Shown piece after piece: positions 10,468-19,715 of a DNA stretch of 64,000 nt. Under the pieces are notes generated by a model, which was not told the origin of the DNA, made no database searches, and saw only the letters and a list, made by a program, of their open reading frames with translations. The DNA is from Symbiodinium natans. Its lineage: Eukaryota; Sar; Dinophyceae; Suessiales; Symbiodiniaceae. Position numbers and translations under genes: made by a program. Positions within the stretch are counted from its first letter, which is position 1. Each line of letters starts with the position of its first letter. The stretch is taken from positions 1 through 64,000 of the forward strand of contig CAJNDS010000957.1 in the NCBI GenBank assembly GCA_905221605.1. Reading direction: 5' to 3'.

Positions 10468-11219
10468 TCAAGGCGGCGCAGGGCACGAAGAGGTACAACA
10501 CGGCACGCCTTTTTCAGGCTTCCCAAAATGCGTTTCGCAGCTCAGGGATTCACATCCATGACCTCCCAACTTTGACCGAGAACTCGCTCGAAAAGATCTG
10601 CGAACGGCAGCTGCCAAACCTCCTGGCACGTAGGCTCTGCGGATGTTAGGACCAGCATGTATAAGTACTGCCAAGAGTTTCAATGAGCATGAGACTGGGT
10701 GCATATGAAGCTTCGAGATCTCTGCTGCTATGCAGTGAGGGACCCCTAATGTAGACCCCCAAATAGTAGGATTCCCTTTGAAATAAGGAGACCGATAATA
10801 GGTACCCCTACTTTCGGAAACCCCCATTTCGGGTCCGCCATAACCGGCTGTTCCAACACCAAAGGCTGTGGAAACCTGAAACTACCTGAAAGTATTCTCA
10901 GACCACCCTAAACCCTAAACCCTAAACCCTAAACCCTAAACCCTAAACCCTAAACCCTAAACCCTAAACCCTAAACCCTAAACCCTAAACCCTAAACCCT
11001 AAACCCTAAACCCTTCGACAGCTGCATATCAACCCCCGATCTGCTGCCTCCAGCCAGTCGACTTCAGCAGTGCTTCTTGCTCTCAACCCGAAACCCTTAC
11101 GGATTTCGCTCTCCCTCCACCGGTCCTCTGGACAAGGTGCCTGAAAGAAGCGCGAGGCGGGCAAATCAGTTACAGGCATGAAATCAATCTGCAGCAGGCT
11201 TTCAGCTGCTGTCCTGGAG
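10468..11219 (-). CDS. Three-exon gene, unknown protein; telomeric and hairpin introns
   Basis: Exon A, 11012-11219, runs from acceptor TTCATCTTGCAG to donor AGG|GTTTAGGG and encodes AESLLQIDFMPVTDLPASRF and onward. Intron 10876-11011 is mostly the TTTAGGG array and ends TTTCAG. Exon B, 10822-10875, is 18 codons (VSTAFGVGTAGYGGPEMG); its donor lies inside the end of a hairpin element. Exon C, 10468-10719, runs ISKLHMHPVSCSLKLLAVL to a stop. All junctions are GT-AG and phase-consistent. No family recognised. The upstream start is not identified. Confidence 0.72.
10735..10836. mobile_element. Hairpin-type element, GGGGGTTTCCGAAA family
   Basis: The right end read on the minus strand is GGGGGTTTCCGAAAGTAGGG, shared with 34747-34852, 50625-50732 and 60787-60917. 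It fills intron 10720-10821 of the gene at 10468-11219. The GT of its GGTTTCC end is the predicted donor. The opposite arm is diverged. Confidence 0.65.
10906..11014 (-). repeat. Long telomeric heptamer array in an intron
   Basis: About 15 near-perfect CCCTAAA units on the plus strand (TTTAGGG on the coding minus strand). The tract forms most of intron 10876-11011 of the gene at 10468-11219. Confidence 0.95.
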
Positions 11220-11431
11220 CTGCAAGATGAATACGACACAGCATCATGTTGAAAGAATGCAGTGAGCCCATCTTATAGGCAACCGACAGGCGTGAGAAAC
11301 TAACAACTCACATTTTCAAGCTCAACAAAGCTCAGCCCTAAACCCCAAACCCCAAACCCTAAACCCTATACCTTAAACCCTGAATTAACCCTATAAACAT
11401 TATATAAACCCTATAGATTCCCTAGATTAGC

Positions 11432-11545
11432 AGCCGCTCTGGAGTCAATCTCTGGCTGGCCGCCGCTCTGTGGATGCGGCGCTTCTGCATGCCCCCCAGC
11501 TGCAGCTCGTCCACGAGCCCGGGAATCACCAGGAAAACCTCAAGG
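11432..11545 (-). CDS. Probable exon, unknown protein
   Basis: A minus-strand frame reads FLVIPGLVDELQLGGMQKRR and continues RIHRAAASQRLTPERLLI to a TAG beside degenerate telomere-like sequence. The acceptor is probably tccttgag near 11533. It is bounded on one side by a TTTAGGG tract at 11552-11582. Lies between the exons at 11012-11219 and 11965-12048 on the same strand. Confidence 0.5.
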
Positions 11546-11821
11546 ACATAAAGGTTTAGGGTTTAGGGTTTAGGGTTTAGGGTAATTGGCAAGACTGTTG
11601 AGCCTATCTCCTAGGAGCCTCGTGCCCTCGCATGCCTCTAACTCATCTGCCAACAGCTGCCAAGGGTCTACATGTGTCCTTGTGTAGTTCTTGCCTAGTT
11701 CAGTGCAGCAAGTGCAGGTGTTATAAGCCTGCCGACACACATCTTACTCCTATTGAGGATGTCTACGGCAGAGCTCGAACTCTAAAACACGGGCGATCTG
11801 TTGACCGTGCCCCCCCCCCCC

Positions 11822-11930
11822 CCCCGCTAAACCCTAAACCCTAAACCCTAAACCCTAAACCCTAAACCCTAAACCCTAAACCCTAAACCCTGAACCCTAA
11901 ACCTCAAACCCCAAACCCCAAACCCTAGCC
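11822..11930. repeat. Telomeric CCCTAAA array preceded by a C run
   Basis: About ten clean CCCTAAA units followed by variant AACCCCA units, flanked by C runs at both ends. Confidence 0.95.
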
Positions 11931-11964
11931 CCCCCCCCCTGCCTGCAAAGTCTTCAGGTCCTCG

Positions 11965-12330
11965 CATATGCCCTATATCTTCTTCGAAGATCCGTTAACT
12001 GCCGCCACGAAGCCGCAAAGTGGGCATCCTCCAGCCGCAGCTCGCCTCCTACTTGGAGGTTCATTTGGGGTAGTTATAAGCAGGGTTGCGGTAACTATAC
12101 TTTTAGGGTTTAGGGTTTAGGGCTACATGGAGGTTCTTGGGTAGTTAGAAGCAGGGCTATAAGTATGGCAACTATACTTATAACCCTACTCAGGGTACTT
12201 ATAGCCCTACTTATAACTCGCCATGATTCTCCAAGTATCGTCAGGGCGGTCCGTGGTTGCCCCGAGTCCCCGCACCCAAGCTCGGTGCTTAGCCTGCGAA
12301 GCTTGCCCAGCTGTCCTTACATTACCTTCC
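11965..12330 (-). CDS. Two probable exons flanking a hairpin element
   Basis: Upstream exon, about 12244-12330: GQLGKLRRLSTELGCGDSGQ after acceptor TGTAAG. Downstream exon, about 11965-12048: GELRLEDAHFAASWRQLTDL after AAGTAG at the right end of the hairpin (12053-12238). Both have typical protein composition on the minus strand. The splice between them is not settled; the donor could be GA or lie within the element's TACTTGGAG terminus. No family recognised. Confidence 0.5.
12053..12238. mobile_element. Hairpin element, GGAGGTTCATGGGTAGTTATAAG family
   Basis: The right end (reverse complement TACTTGGAGAATCATGGCGA) pairs with a left end TACTTGGAGGTTC. The left arm (ggttc..gggtagttataagcaggg) is present twice, at 12056 and 12129, with TTTAGGG units between. 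That suggests partial duplication or insertion of telomeric units into the element. Relatives: 42650-42747, 42961-43080. Confidence 0.7.
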
Positions 12331-12622
12331 ACCAACCTGGACTGAATAGAAACTTGAATCCGCGACCCTGAATTTCGGAAGAGAAACTTGGGTCAAGATT
12401 CCTGGCTTCTCCGCAACATCGCGCGGTTGTCCCGGCTCTGGCCAAGCGAAGGTCTGGCGAGTGGATTCTCTCCTTGGCTGGTCTACTCAGCCTATCACAC
12501 CTGCGGGCTGGCATTCAGCCCATCCACTGCCAAACCTAATGACCCAATGTTCGGCCAAGGCAAAATGGCACATGGACGACGGCGGCATCATGCACATTCC
12601 AGGCCGTCATGTGTGAAGGTAC

Positions 12623-13368
12623 TGTTAGGGTGGGAGGCTTCAGGGTGTAGTGGGGAGGTCATGCCGAGCCTCAAACGATTCCAAACTGCCGAGCGCACGG
12701 CGCAGAGCTCGGGATCTGTGGTGCCATGGTCTGCAACCAATGCTCGTCCCGCTATTCGAAACTGCACGGCCGCCTCGTCCAGCCACCAGCCTCGCATGGT
12801 CTGTTTGTGTCTGTTGGGGCGCAGAGTGGCAGAGAATAAGTTCCCTCTCGTGACCCTCAGGAAAATTTGAGACTTTATCGGCAAAATCAGACCAGAAGCG
12901 AACTTCAGTCGTTAGTCTTCCTGGTTCACGAACGCATTTTCAACCTCAAGACTTGAATGGGCAAGAGATCCCACAACCTGAAGGTCACTTCATGGGTGTT
13001 TTGCCCAATCTCAAACGGATATGTGCCTGTGATCGCGAGTCTTAATGTCATAATGCGCGTGTTCGTTCATGCCCACCAGAACGCTAGCGACGAAAAGAAG
13101 AGAACACGCATCTCTTCCCTAACAGGTTACGGGTCAGGCTGCAGAATCTGGCACGTAGGCCATTCCGTCGCTCCATGTTTTGTCCCACGTTGCTTCTGCA
13201 TGCTTTCTGCTGCCAGCGACACTTGCAGAGTTAAGTAGCAGGTTCTCAATTTCTTCCGTCCGAGCCGCATATCTCCACAAGGGTCTTTGGGAAGCTTGAC
13301 TGGGCATGACGGACTTTCTGAGATCGTGAGTCTGTGACCAGGACGATGATGCAACTGTCCCGGGAGTC
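12623..13368 (-). CDS. Pyridoxamine 5'-phosphate oxidase-like (Alr4036-type) flavin-binding protein, partial
   Basis: Exon 13266-13368 encodes SCIIVLVTDSRSQKV and ends LVEIC. Exon 12623-12790 starts WWLDEAAVQFRIAGRALV and has AVWNRL near its end. Joined across an intron with a GC donor and AG acceptor (12791-13265) they read TDSRSQKV..VEICGWWLDEAAVQFRIAG in frame. This matches the conserved core of the Alr4036-type PNPOx family (TDsRSxK, aExCW, QFRIxG, aWxxLS). Such proteins bind FMN; the substrate is unknown. N- and C-terminal exons are not found. The GC donor is consistent with a dinoflagellate. Confidence 0.78.
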
Positions 13369-13534
13369 CTGGCATGAGCACCATCCCACATGCGCTACGA
13401 GTAGCAACTTAACACAGCAACTGCGGCGCTGTGTGCGCCAACTTTGTGGAAAGTGTGCTGATGACCATGACAATCGATGTACTGCTTCTTGTCGTTCATG
13501 TCTTGCCCATTGCCAGAGAAAAAAAATCCTATAG

Positions 13535-13670
13535 CGAGAGCTGCTGCAGCCGAGCTATGGACCTTGCTGGGCGTTGCGCACTACAACCCCTACGCCCTTC
13601 AACGCTCCGGCCTCAATTGCTGGCCCGCCTGCGAGGCTCTCCTGGGGGCAACTCGCAGGGCACATCTACA
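13535..13670 (+). CDS. Probable exon, unknown protein
   Basis: After acceptor aatcctatag the plus strand reads ARAAAAELWTLLGVAHYNPY and continues LQRSGLNCWPACEALLGA. Composition is good and the minus strand is poor. It converges with the minus-strand PNPOx-like gene. No domain recognised. Confidence 0.48.
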
Positions 13671-13739
13671 TACAAACGAAAGACGACCCTTGCAAGCAAG
13701 GCAGGAAAGTTGCAAGTATGCTTAAATCATTAAAAGAAG

Positions 13740-14276
13740 TTGCAACTCGGCCTAGCTTCCTACCGGGTCTATCCTTGTGTTGTCGTTTTCTCGACCGCAC
13801 TTCCTGTTGCTCAGATGCGTCGTTCACTTGCCAAGAACGTGACGCACACGCAGGGTGAGGCTCGCTGTCGGGTCTCAGGGTTCGATCATGCATCCATGCG
13901 ACTCTCAGTCGAGCCAAACACACCCCACCCTTCCCCAAAAATTGAAGCCTTTGTGGCCGTGGCTCGAACTTTGCAGTCCTCGGAGTCGCTGCCGTCGCCT
14001 CGCACAACCGATGCTGCAGGTGCCGCAAGGTGGTCCGAGCGGAGGAAGCCACGGAAAACCACCGTCCTGGAGGGCGAGGGAAAAGAAACCCGAGGTGCTC
14101 AGGGCCTCTTAAGGGCTCTAAACAACAATATATCGTACAGACATATGTATGCTAAACGTACTAAAAAAACAGCGGGCAAGCCGGGCTCCGATGTTAACGT
14201 CCTTGGGACCCCCGGTACAAGGAGAAAAGTCACGCCTTCGGTTTCAAAATCCTTGAAGTCCGTGTGTGGCTGCTGA
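13740..14276 (+). CDS. Possible ORF of 178 codons
   Basis: A long plus-strand frame with a basic C-terminal half. It is uninterrupted to TGA 14274-14276. Two shorter frames overlap, and the middle is Arg/Ser/Pro-rich, so only parts may be coding. Follows the plus-strand exon at 13535. Confidence 0.33.
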   Translation: MQLGLASYRVYPCVVVFSTALPVAQMRRSLAKNVTHTQGEARCRVSGFDHASMRLSVEPNTPHPSPKIEAFVAVARTLQSSESLPSPRTTDAAGAARWSERRKPRKTTVLEGEGKETRGAQGLLRALNNNISYRHMYAKRTKKTAGKPGSDVNVLGTPGTRRKVTPSVSKSLKSVCGC

Positions 14277-14279
14277 GGA

Positions 14280-14470
14280 CATCTCTGCCTCCCCTTTCCC
14301 TGCTTCCCTCTCCCTCCCTCCCCTCCCCCCCCCCCCTCCCCCCTCGCCAATGTCGCTCGGGTATCTGGCACCAAGTTGTCCCGTTACCCACCCTAAAGCA
14401 TGCAAAGCACGCACATGTGTCTAGCAAATATATACATATATATATATATACACATGTATACATGCATATA
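14280..14470. repeat. CT-rich/poly-C tract and (TA)n microsatellite
   Basis: A CCCTCTCC/C-run block at 14289-14345 and a TA/TATACA repeat at about 14428-14468. Confidence 0.85.
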
Positions 14471-15669
14471 CTTTCAAGTTGGAACAGCGTGTGGCTCCAG
14501 GTCCTCACGGAAGGCGCTAAGGTGTCTGGGTCCACGGTAGCGAGCTGTAGCTGCCTCATCGTGAGGTGAAGAGTGTTCTCGCGTGCTAACTTGGATGTGT
14601 TGGAGACGGGGGGGGGGGGGGGGGGTGGACCCTTGTCTTTGGCTATGGCAAGTCTCGAGCTGTGATTTCGGAAGTGCTGTAGCATTTGAAGAACAAGACA
14701 ACCGGCTTCAGGTGATTTCGGCAAGCAAAGCGGGGGGTGAAACATTGCATGTCTCCGTCCCGAGCTTTACACTTTTAATTTGCTCAAGTGCGAGCTGCTT
14801 CCGCTTGGCTTCGCGCCGCCAGCGCTTTGGGCGGCGGGTGCCACCGTGATTCCTCGGCCCACGGCATGTGTTTCGACATGTTGTTTTGTGATCTTGTCTG
14901 GCAGGTATCGGTATCGAACACACGTCCCGATTCAGGGTGTTTACCAAGCTCAGTCAGCTAGCTGCGGGAATCTGTGGGTAATTCGGGGACCCGACAAATA
15001 TGCATGCATATGCGCCATCTGAACAAGTGGATGATTGCGTCACAATTATAGAGAAACTGGCAGCTATGAAGATACCAGTACGACGACCTTGGTTGGCCAA
15101 GCGGCAGAGCCGCCTTCAATGCGGCCATCCAGGACACTGGGGCCACTAGCTTGGACGGCGCCGGACTGGCAGCCTCCTTTTTCTGCACTGCAGTCCGATT
15201 TTCCGAGCCCTACTATATAATAGCAAGGCAACTGAGTGAACGCTTGCTGTGCATGCAATGCTATTTAATTCAAATTCAAAGATGGCGGACGGACACGAAT
15301 GAATCCGTGAACATTCCTACGAATGGCTACCAGTACCTGCCTGTCAACGCAGTTTTCAGTGCCTTTGCGAGGTCTGTTGGCCACAACCCAGTTTGAAACA
15401 AAGCTTGGGCATGCACGCAACCCCCCGTCCTTGTGCTTCCCACTCACCGACACAATCGTGGCGTCTTTGCCAGACATGGCCAGCCTCTTCCGCGAAAGCG
15501 GGTGCCAGTGCAGTGTGGCCCTAGGCCAAGGCCAGCATCCTTGGAAAGGAGGGCATTCCAGAATGTGCCAAACATGCTACGAGTAGCTTGCTCTAGGACA
15601 CTAGCATCGACAAAGTCTCGGGACTCCTGAGAGAGGTCGCAGCCAGATGTCGTTGGTTCAGGAGTGTTA

Positions 15670-15710
15670 TCGATATATATATATATATATATAGATATAT
15701 TTTTTTATAA
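15670..15710. repeat. (TA)n microsatellite
   Basis: Alternating TA of about 20 nt followed by ATATTTTTT. Similar TA-rich repeats occur near 18116-18135 and 23241-23260. Confidence 0.85.
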
Positions 15711-16085
15711 AGCCCCCAGGAAGCCGAGGCTCCAGTGAAGAAGGCCCTCCGCAGACCGTGTGCCACCATGCAGGAGGGTTCAAAGCATCAGGCCCCTTGG
15801 GGGTGAGAAGTTCTGATAGCCTGGTCGTCACCCTTGCCATGCCTAGACCCATCTTGCTGAAACCCTATGCCCTCGGTTCGAACTGCATGCTGGTTTCGGC
15901 CAGAGTGGGACATGTGTCTGCGTTCACGATTTCTCAAGCCAGGAGTGTGCAGAACAAAGAGGAGGAACGATGCAAACTACACGGTTTCTATACCAGCACC
16001 CGGCACCTGGTGAGTGCCGGCAACCAAGCACATCTCACTGCGTCATGCATGGCCACCCTAAACCCTAAACCCTAAACCCTAACAA

Positions 16086-16231
16086 AAAACGGGTGCGCTT
16101 CCGGTCCCTTACGCCCTCACGTCGCGGGCCCGAAAAGAAAAGACTTGAGCAACAGCGGGGCCTCCTTGGCTTTGGAGATTCTGGGCCTGGATGGCCTGGA
16201 GAACCTGACAGATTCTTGCATTTCAAATGAG
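16086..16231 (+). CDS. Probable exon, unknown protein
   Basis: A plus-strand frame beside a CCCTAAA tract reads GPKRKDLSNSGASLALEILG and continues LDGLENLTDSCISNE to a TGA. Lies upstream of the plus-strand two-exon model at 16477-16748 and may be part of the same gene. The minus strand over 16117-16428 is also open. Confidence 0.43.
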
Positions 16232-16476
16232 TGAGGCATGACTCCACCTAGTTCCTTGTTGTACAGGTCTACTGACCAGCCCGATGAGAGGTTGAAGGGC
16301 CTGATTGCTTGGGGGGGGTGGGGGGGTGAAAAATGCTCACCTGGTGAGACTTCCGCTGCAATCAAGCATGCAGGTGTTTCCAGCATGGACCCGGCGGGGA
16401 AGCAAAAGACTGAAAAGAAAGATGGCACCTCTCGCGCCTGGTCAGAACTTCGAAACCCCTAAACCCTGAACCCTAA

Positions 16477-16748
16477 ACGCCCCTTGCTGTCGGTGCGATA
16501 TTAACCCAATGGACATCACGATCCCGGCCTCTGGGTTCTGGCAGGTGTGGACCCACTGGACCTCAGGCAGGGTTTAGGGTTTAGGGTTTGGGGTTTAGGG
16601 TTTAGGTTCAGGGTTTAGGTTCAGGGTTTAGGGTTTATGGTTTAGGTTTTTTTTGCCACCCGCCTAGCTGACTCAGAGAGACGCACTGCAGGGAACAACA
16701 CACCTTACTGCTTCGCAAAATGTCGTGATCGACTATCCCAATTCCTAG
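16477..16748 (+). CDS. Two-exon 3' end of a gene with a telomeric intron
   Basis: The exon ending at 16571 (CDINPMDITIPASGFWQVW then THWTSGR) has donor AGG|GTTTAGGG. Intron 16572-16667 is a TTTAGGG tract followed by a T-rich stretch and CCGCCTAG. Exon 16668-16748 reads LTQRDALQGTTHLTASQNVV to a TAG in phase 0. The polypyrimidine tract before the acceptor makes this look like a working intron. No family recognised. Confidence 0.66.
16572..16650 (+). repeat. Telomeric array within a predicted intron
   Basis: TTTAGGG with variant TTTGGGG, TTCAGGG and TTTATGG units, sense-oriented relative to the gene at 16477-16748. Confidence 0.9.
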
Positions 16749-16837
16749 ACCGTGTGAGGAATTGGGTTTAGGTTTAGGGTTTAGGGTTTAGGGCTTAGGG
16801 TTTAGGGGAGTCTCTTGCTGAGGAGCACTTGTCTAGG

Positions 16838-16945
16838 ATGGCCCTTAAAACCCACTGAAACAGATTCCTGAATGTGATCTTCTTGAACCCACTAAGGGAA
16901 AATATGAAACATCCCAAGGGCCTACCTAGTTGCAGGGTAGGAAAG
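16838..16945. repeat. Dispersed repeat, AAGGGAAAATATGAAACATCC family
   Basis: GGATGGCCCTTAAAACCC...ACTAAGGGAAAATATGAAACATCCCAAGGGCCTACCTAG recurs with changes at 38331-38452 and 55715-55785. The ends (GGATG.. and ..CATCC) are weakly inverted, so it may be a degraded relative of the TTGGGATGT hairpins. Confidence 0.65.
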
Positions 16946-17052
16946 GCTCCAGTGAGCCTACTGCCCTGCACCCTGTTTCAAACTCAAGCCTGCTGCCCTT
17001 TTTAATCGACCATCCGCAAGATGATGGATGCCGCCTCCCATCTGAGCCGTTG

Positions 17053-17137
17053 CTAGGGTTTAGGGTTTAGGGTTTAGGGTTTAGGGTTCAGGGTTTAGGG
17101 TTTAGGGTTCAGGGTTCAGGGTTTAGGGTTTAGGGCT
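17053..17137 (+). repeat. Telomeric array
   Basis: TTTAGGG with interspersed TTCAGGG units. Another short tract lies at 16762-16806. Confidence 0.93.
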
Positions 17138-17247
17138 GAGGTCTGCTGTGTCCGGCTCTCCAATATTCGGAGCTCCCAGAAGAACCTTTGCTTCTGGCAA
17201 GCCGGCTGCTCTGCCCCCAAAGCCCGTCACTGGCTGGGGCGCCGTAG

Positions 17248-17400
17248 AGGGCCGTAGAAATCGCCAACCACCACCACCTCAGCTTCTTGTTTGCATGGCA
17301 GGTCTCCACCATGGCGCAAGAAACCCGCAAATCAATTCTGTCTGAAATGTGCGCCAAGGAGGCCGATTCAATGAGCGGCCGCTTCCACAAGGGCGCCTGA
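17248..17400 (+). CDS. Probable terminal exon, unknown protein
   Basis: Fifty codons from acceptor gccgtag to TGA 17398-17400. Reads AVEIANHHHLSFLFAWQVST then MAQETRKSILSEMCAKEADS. An internal ATG at 17311 could be a start. Follows the TTTAGGG array at 17053-17137. The minus strand is open but less natural. Confidence 0.48.
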   Translation, partial: RAVEIANHHHLSFLFAWQVSTMAQETRKSILSEMCAKEADSMSGRFHKGA

Positions 17401-17508
17401 GAGGAGGCTCCAAAGGAACATGTTGGCAAGCTGTAGGAAGCCTGTCCTGAATTCCTAGGACTTCGATCTTGGCTGATCAGAGTTGTCTAGCATAACAGCT
17501 TCTGCGTC

Positions 17509-17817
17509 TTGTTGTGCAACAGTGCTACACCTTGGTTCCCACACCTGATACGGCCTAAAGACGAAAACCTATCAATTCCATGCAAAGTGTGGCCTCGACG
17601 GAAGGTCCGCTCTCCGGTTGATCTGGACCACCAGAACTGTCAACTGTGGGCCTGCGTGGTGAACCGAATGATCCGGTGGCACACCAGAAAGCAACCTGAA
17701 ACAGTTACTGATGTCATTCTCACCCTACACCCTACATGTCCTCTAAGAGCAAGCCTTATACAAGCCCTATGGGCCTTAGCGCCCCGCAAGTCTCTGACAA
17801 ACGTCTTTCAAGATTAG
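17509..17817 (+). CDS. Possible ORF of 102 codons
   Basis: Open from ATG 17509 to TAG 17815-17817. Includes VDLDHQNCQLWACVVNRMIR. No competing frame is as long. No family recognised. Confidence 0.4.
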   Translation: MLCNSATPWFPHLIRPKDENLSIPCKVWPRRKVRSPVDLDHQNCQLWACVVNRMIRWHTRKQPETVTDVILTLHPTCPLRASLIQALWALAPRKSLTNVFQD

Positions 17818-17904
17818 TCTGATCAGTCTGAGTCAAGCTCGTACGACGTCAAGCCTCATTCTTTATGAACCATCGCCCTCGAAGACACCCAAAAACATCA
17901 GCGC

Positions 17905-17991
17905 ACCCTAAACCCTAAACCCTAAACCCTAAACCCTAAACCCTAAACCCTAAACCCTAAACCCTAAACCCTAAACCCTAAACCCTAAACC
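17905..17991. repeat. Telomeric CCCTAAA array
   Basis: Twelve near-perfect CCCTAAA units. Confidence 0.97.
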
Positions 17992-18148
17992 TCGACACCA
18001 GCAAGCTGAGGTTTAACTACAAGAGCTCCGGCCCATGGCCTGGCCTTTGATCTGCTTCGGAAGCTGTAACTTCGCAGGCCGCCTGAGTACATCAGGGGTG
18101 TATGTACGATGATATGTATATATATATATACACATACATATATACATA

Positions 18149-18205
18149 TACAATCATATACAATCATATACAATCATATACAATCATATACAATCATCTA
18201 CAGTC
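18149..18205. repeat. 10-bp CAATCATATA tandem repeat
   Basis: Five to six copies of caatcatata, ending with variant copies. Confidence 0.9.
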
Positions 18206-18475
18206 ATATACTTGTGTCTGTGCAGTCCTATGCTGATGCACATGTGTAGATGCCATGTGGGAAGGAAAGTTGTTGAAGCTCTTTGAACATAGTTTCTTTC
18301 CATTTCTTGCACAGGTGGCCTGGTCAGGGACGTAAGGCACGCCAGTGTAGATGAAGAGTCGGGATCCAGGCGTTGTTGACATTCCTTAGCTGTGACTGGC
18401 TTCGGGTCTCAACGCACACTTCTCGGGAGCAACACAAAAAAGACGTGATGGTGAAGTGGGTGCTTCTAGACGGAT

Positions 18476-18676
18476 TTATCTACGATTTTTCTGGGAAGCT
18501 TTTTGGAGCCTTCTCAGTAAGTACTCCTAAACCCTAAACCTAAACCCTAGACCCTAAACTCCCATCCACTCAGTCCACCGAAGCGACGCTTGGCCAAGGG
18601 CGAGATCGGGAATCGCCATGATGGCTCCTCGAAGGAAGTGAGGTGCCTGCAGGGCATCTCTGAAGCCGCTGTACAT
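18476..18676 (-). CDS. Small two-exon protein gene with a 33-nt telomeric intron
   Basis: Exon 18560-18676 starts at an ATG (MYSGFRDALQAPHFLRGAIM) and ends WTEWMG at donor GGA|GTTTAGGG. Intron 18527-18559 is 33 nt of TTTAGGG-like units ending TTTAG. Exon 18476-18526 continues in phase 0 as EYLLRRLQKASQKNRR to a TAA. The product would be 55 residues, basic at the C terminus, if the ATG is the true start; a CAG acceptor inside the first exon leaves room for upstream exons. The opposite strand is open but less natural. Confidence 0.63.
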
Positions 18677-18811
18677 GGGGGCCCACTGGGGGTTGATTTA
18701 AAGGCACTTCCGGGAACTTATTTAGGGTTCGTTCCTATGGGTTTAGAAGAGAGATACAATATAGGGACATGTTGGGGAACAGGTGTTTTGATCAAGTATC
18801 ACCACACTCAG

Positions 18812-18925
18812 GGGCTGGCGCAACAAGCCTGGCAATGGTTCAACGCCACTGGTCACAATCGCTCGCAGCTACGGGGAGAAAGTGGTGAGCTTGCACAAAA
18901 CCTTAACGACTCTCTTCATCTATAA
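18812..18925 (+). CDS. Probable terminal exon, unknown protein
   Basis: From acceptor accacactcag to TAA 18923-18925, 37 codons: GLAQQAWQWFNATGHNRSQL then RGESGELAQNLNDSLHL. Good composition. No family recognised. Confidence 0.45.
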   Translation, partial: GLAQQAWQWFNATGHNRSQLRGESGELAQNLNDSLHL

Positions 18926-19008
18926 GTATTAATCTTCATTAATCCTTCACGGTTTGGTGGTGCCCGATCTAGCGCTATCCCAGCCGCTCCTTAATTAACT
19001 AATTCTAG

Positions 19009-19115
19009 GAAGCGGCGCTACAGCCGACCTCGAAGTTGATGAAGTCACAGAAAAGACCAAGCAAGTCGCAGCAAACTCAATCAGTAAACAGGAGGGCAAA
19101 TTAGCCTTCCATTGA
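19009..19115 (+). CDS. Probable terminal exon, acidic-basic helix-like
   Basis: From acceptor aattctag, reads SGATADLEVDEVTEKTKQVA then ANSISKQEGKLAFH to a TGA at 19113-19115. Likely helical and charged. An alternative minus frame over 18995-19240 is open. Confidence 0.5.
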
Positions 19116-19296
19116 AAACATGCACCACTTGGGTATACTGTAGCTTCTGGCTGCTGCCCTGCACCTCGTTGGAGACGAATCCAGCTCCTGTCACGGGCCC
19201 GCTGGTCGACTGATGTTGCGGCGAGAGCGGGAGCTGGCATGAGACAATCGATCGAGGGCGCATGTTGTCTTAAGATGTTGTCTTGAGTCCCTGCAG

Positions 19297-19491
19297 TTAG
19301 TGCGCAAAGCCGGTGTGAGGTTGGTGTACGTAGAGACAGTCATTCCGTGCCTCGAGCTGCTCACTTCGCAGCTTGAGGCTGGCCACCTGTCGCAGACATT
19401 GGGCTGCGTTGGCCAAGCACGGGCTAGAATGCAGCAGGGGGTTTTGGGGGCAGCCAAGCTGTCTTCTGGATCCAGCAAGCAAGCTCACTAA
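19297..19491 (+). CDS. Possible exon; strand uncertain
   Basis: From acceptor gtccctgcag the plus strand is open for 64 codons (LVRKAGVRLVYVETVIPCLE). The minus strand over 19297-19566 is equally protein-like and contains a possible coiled coil (LKLRSEQLEARNDCL). I cannot decide between them. Confidence 0.35.
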   Translation, partial: LVRKAGVRLVYVETVIPCLELLTSQLEAGHLSQTLGCVGQARARMQQGVLGAAKLSSGSSKQAH

Positions 19492-19715
19492 AAGTCTCTG
19501 CATTGTAAGCTTGCGTTCGAAAGCCTGGTGGTGGCCGTCAGCCCGAAAAAGGGTGATGCGGAACATCAGGGCATCCTTAGGTCAGACGAAAAGACTGGGA
19601 TGAGAAGCCCTGCTCTCAAAAAACTTGAGACGTTTCATGCTTCGGACGTTCAATCTCTCAAGTAGTACTCCTGCAGCTTGGCAGCCAGTCCGTCCAGAAT
19701 CTCCTTGCGGAGTGA

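Noticed and set aside
10906-11014. Chromosome end or assembly join at a long telomeric array
   Set aside because: The array lies between in-frame exons of one model, and dozens of similar tracts occur in both orientations, so it is interstitial.
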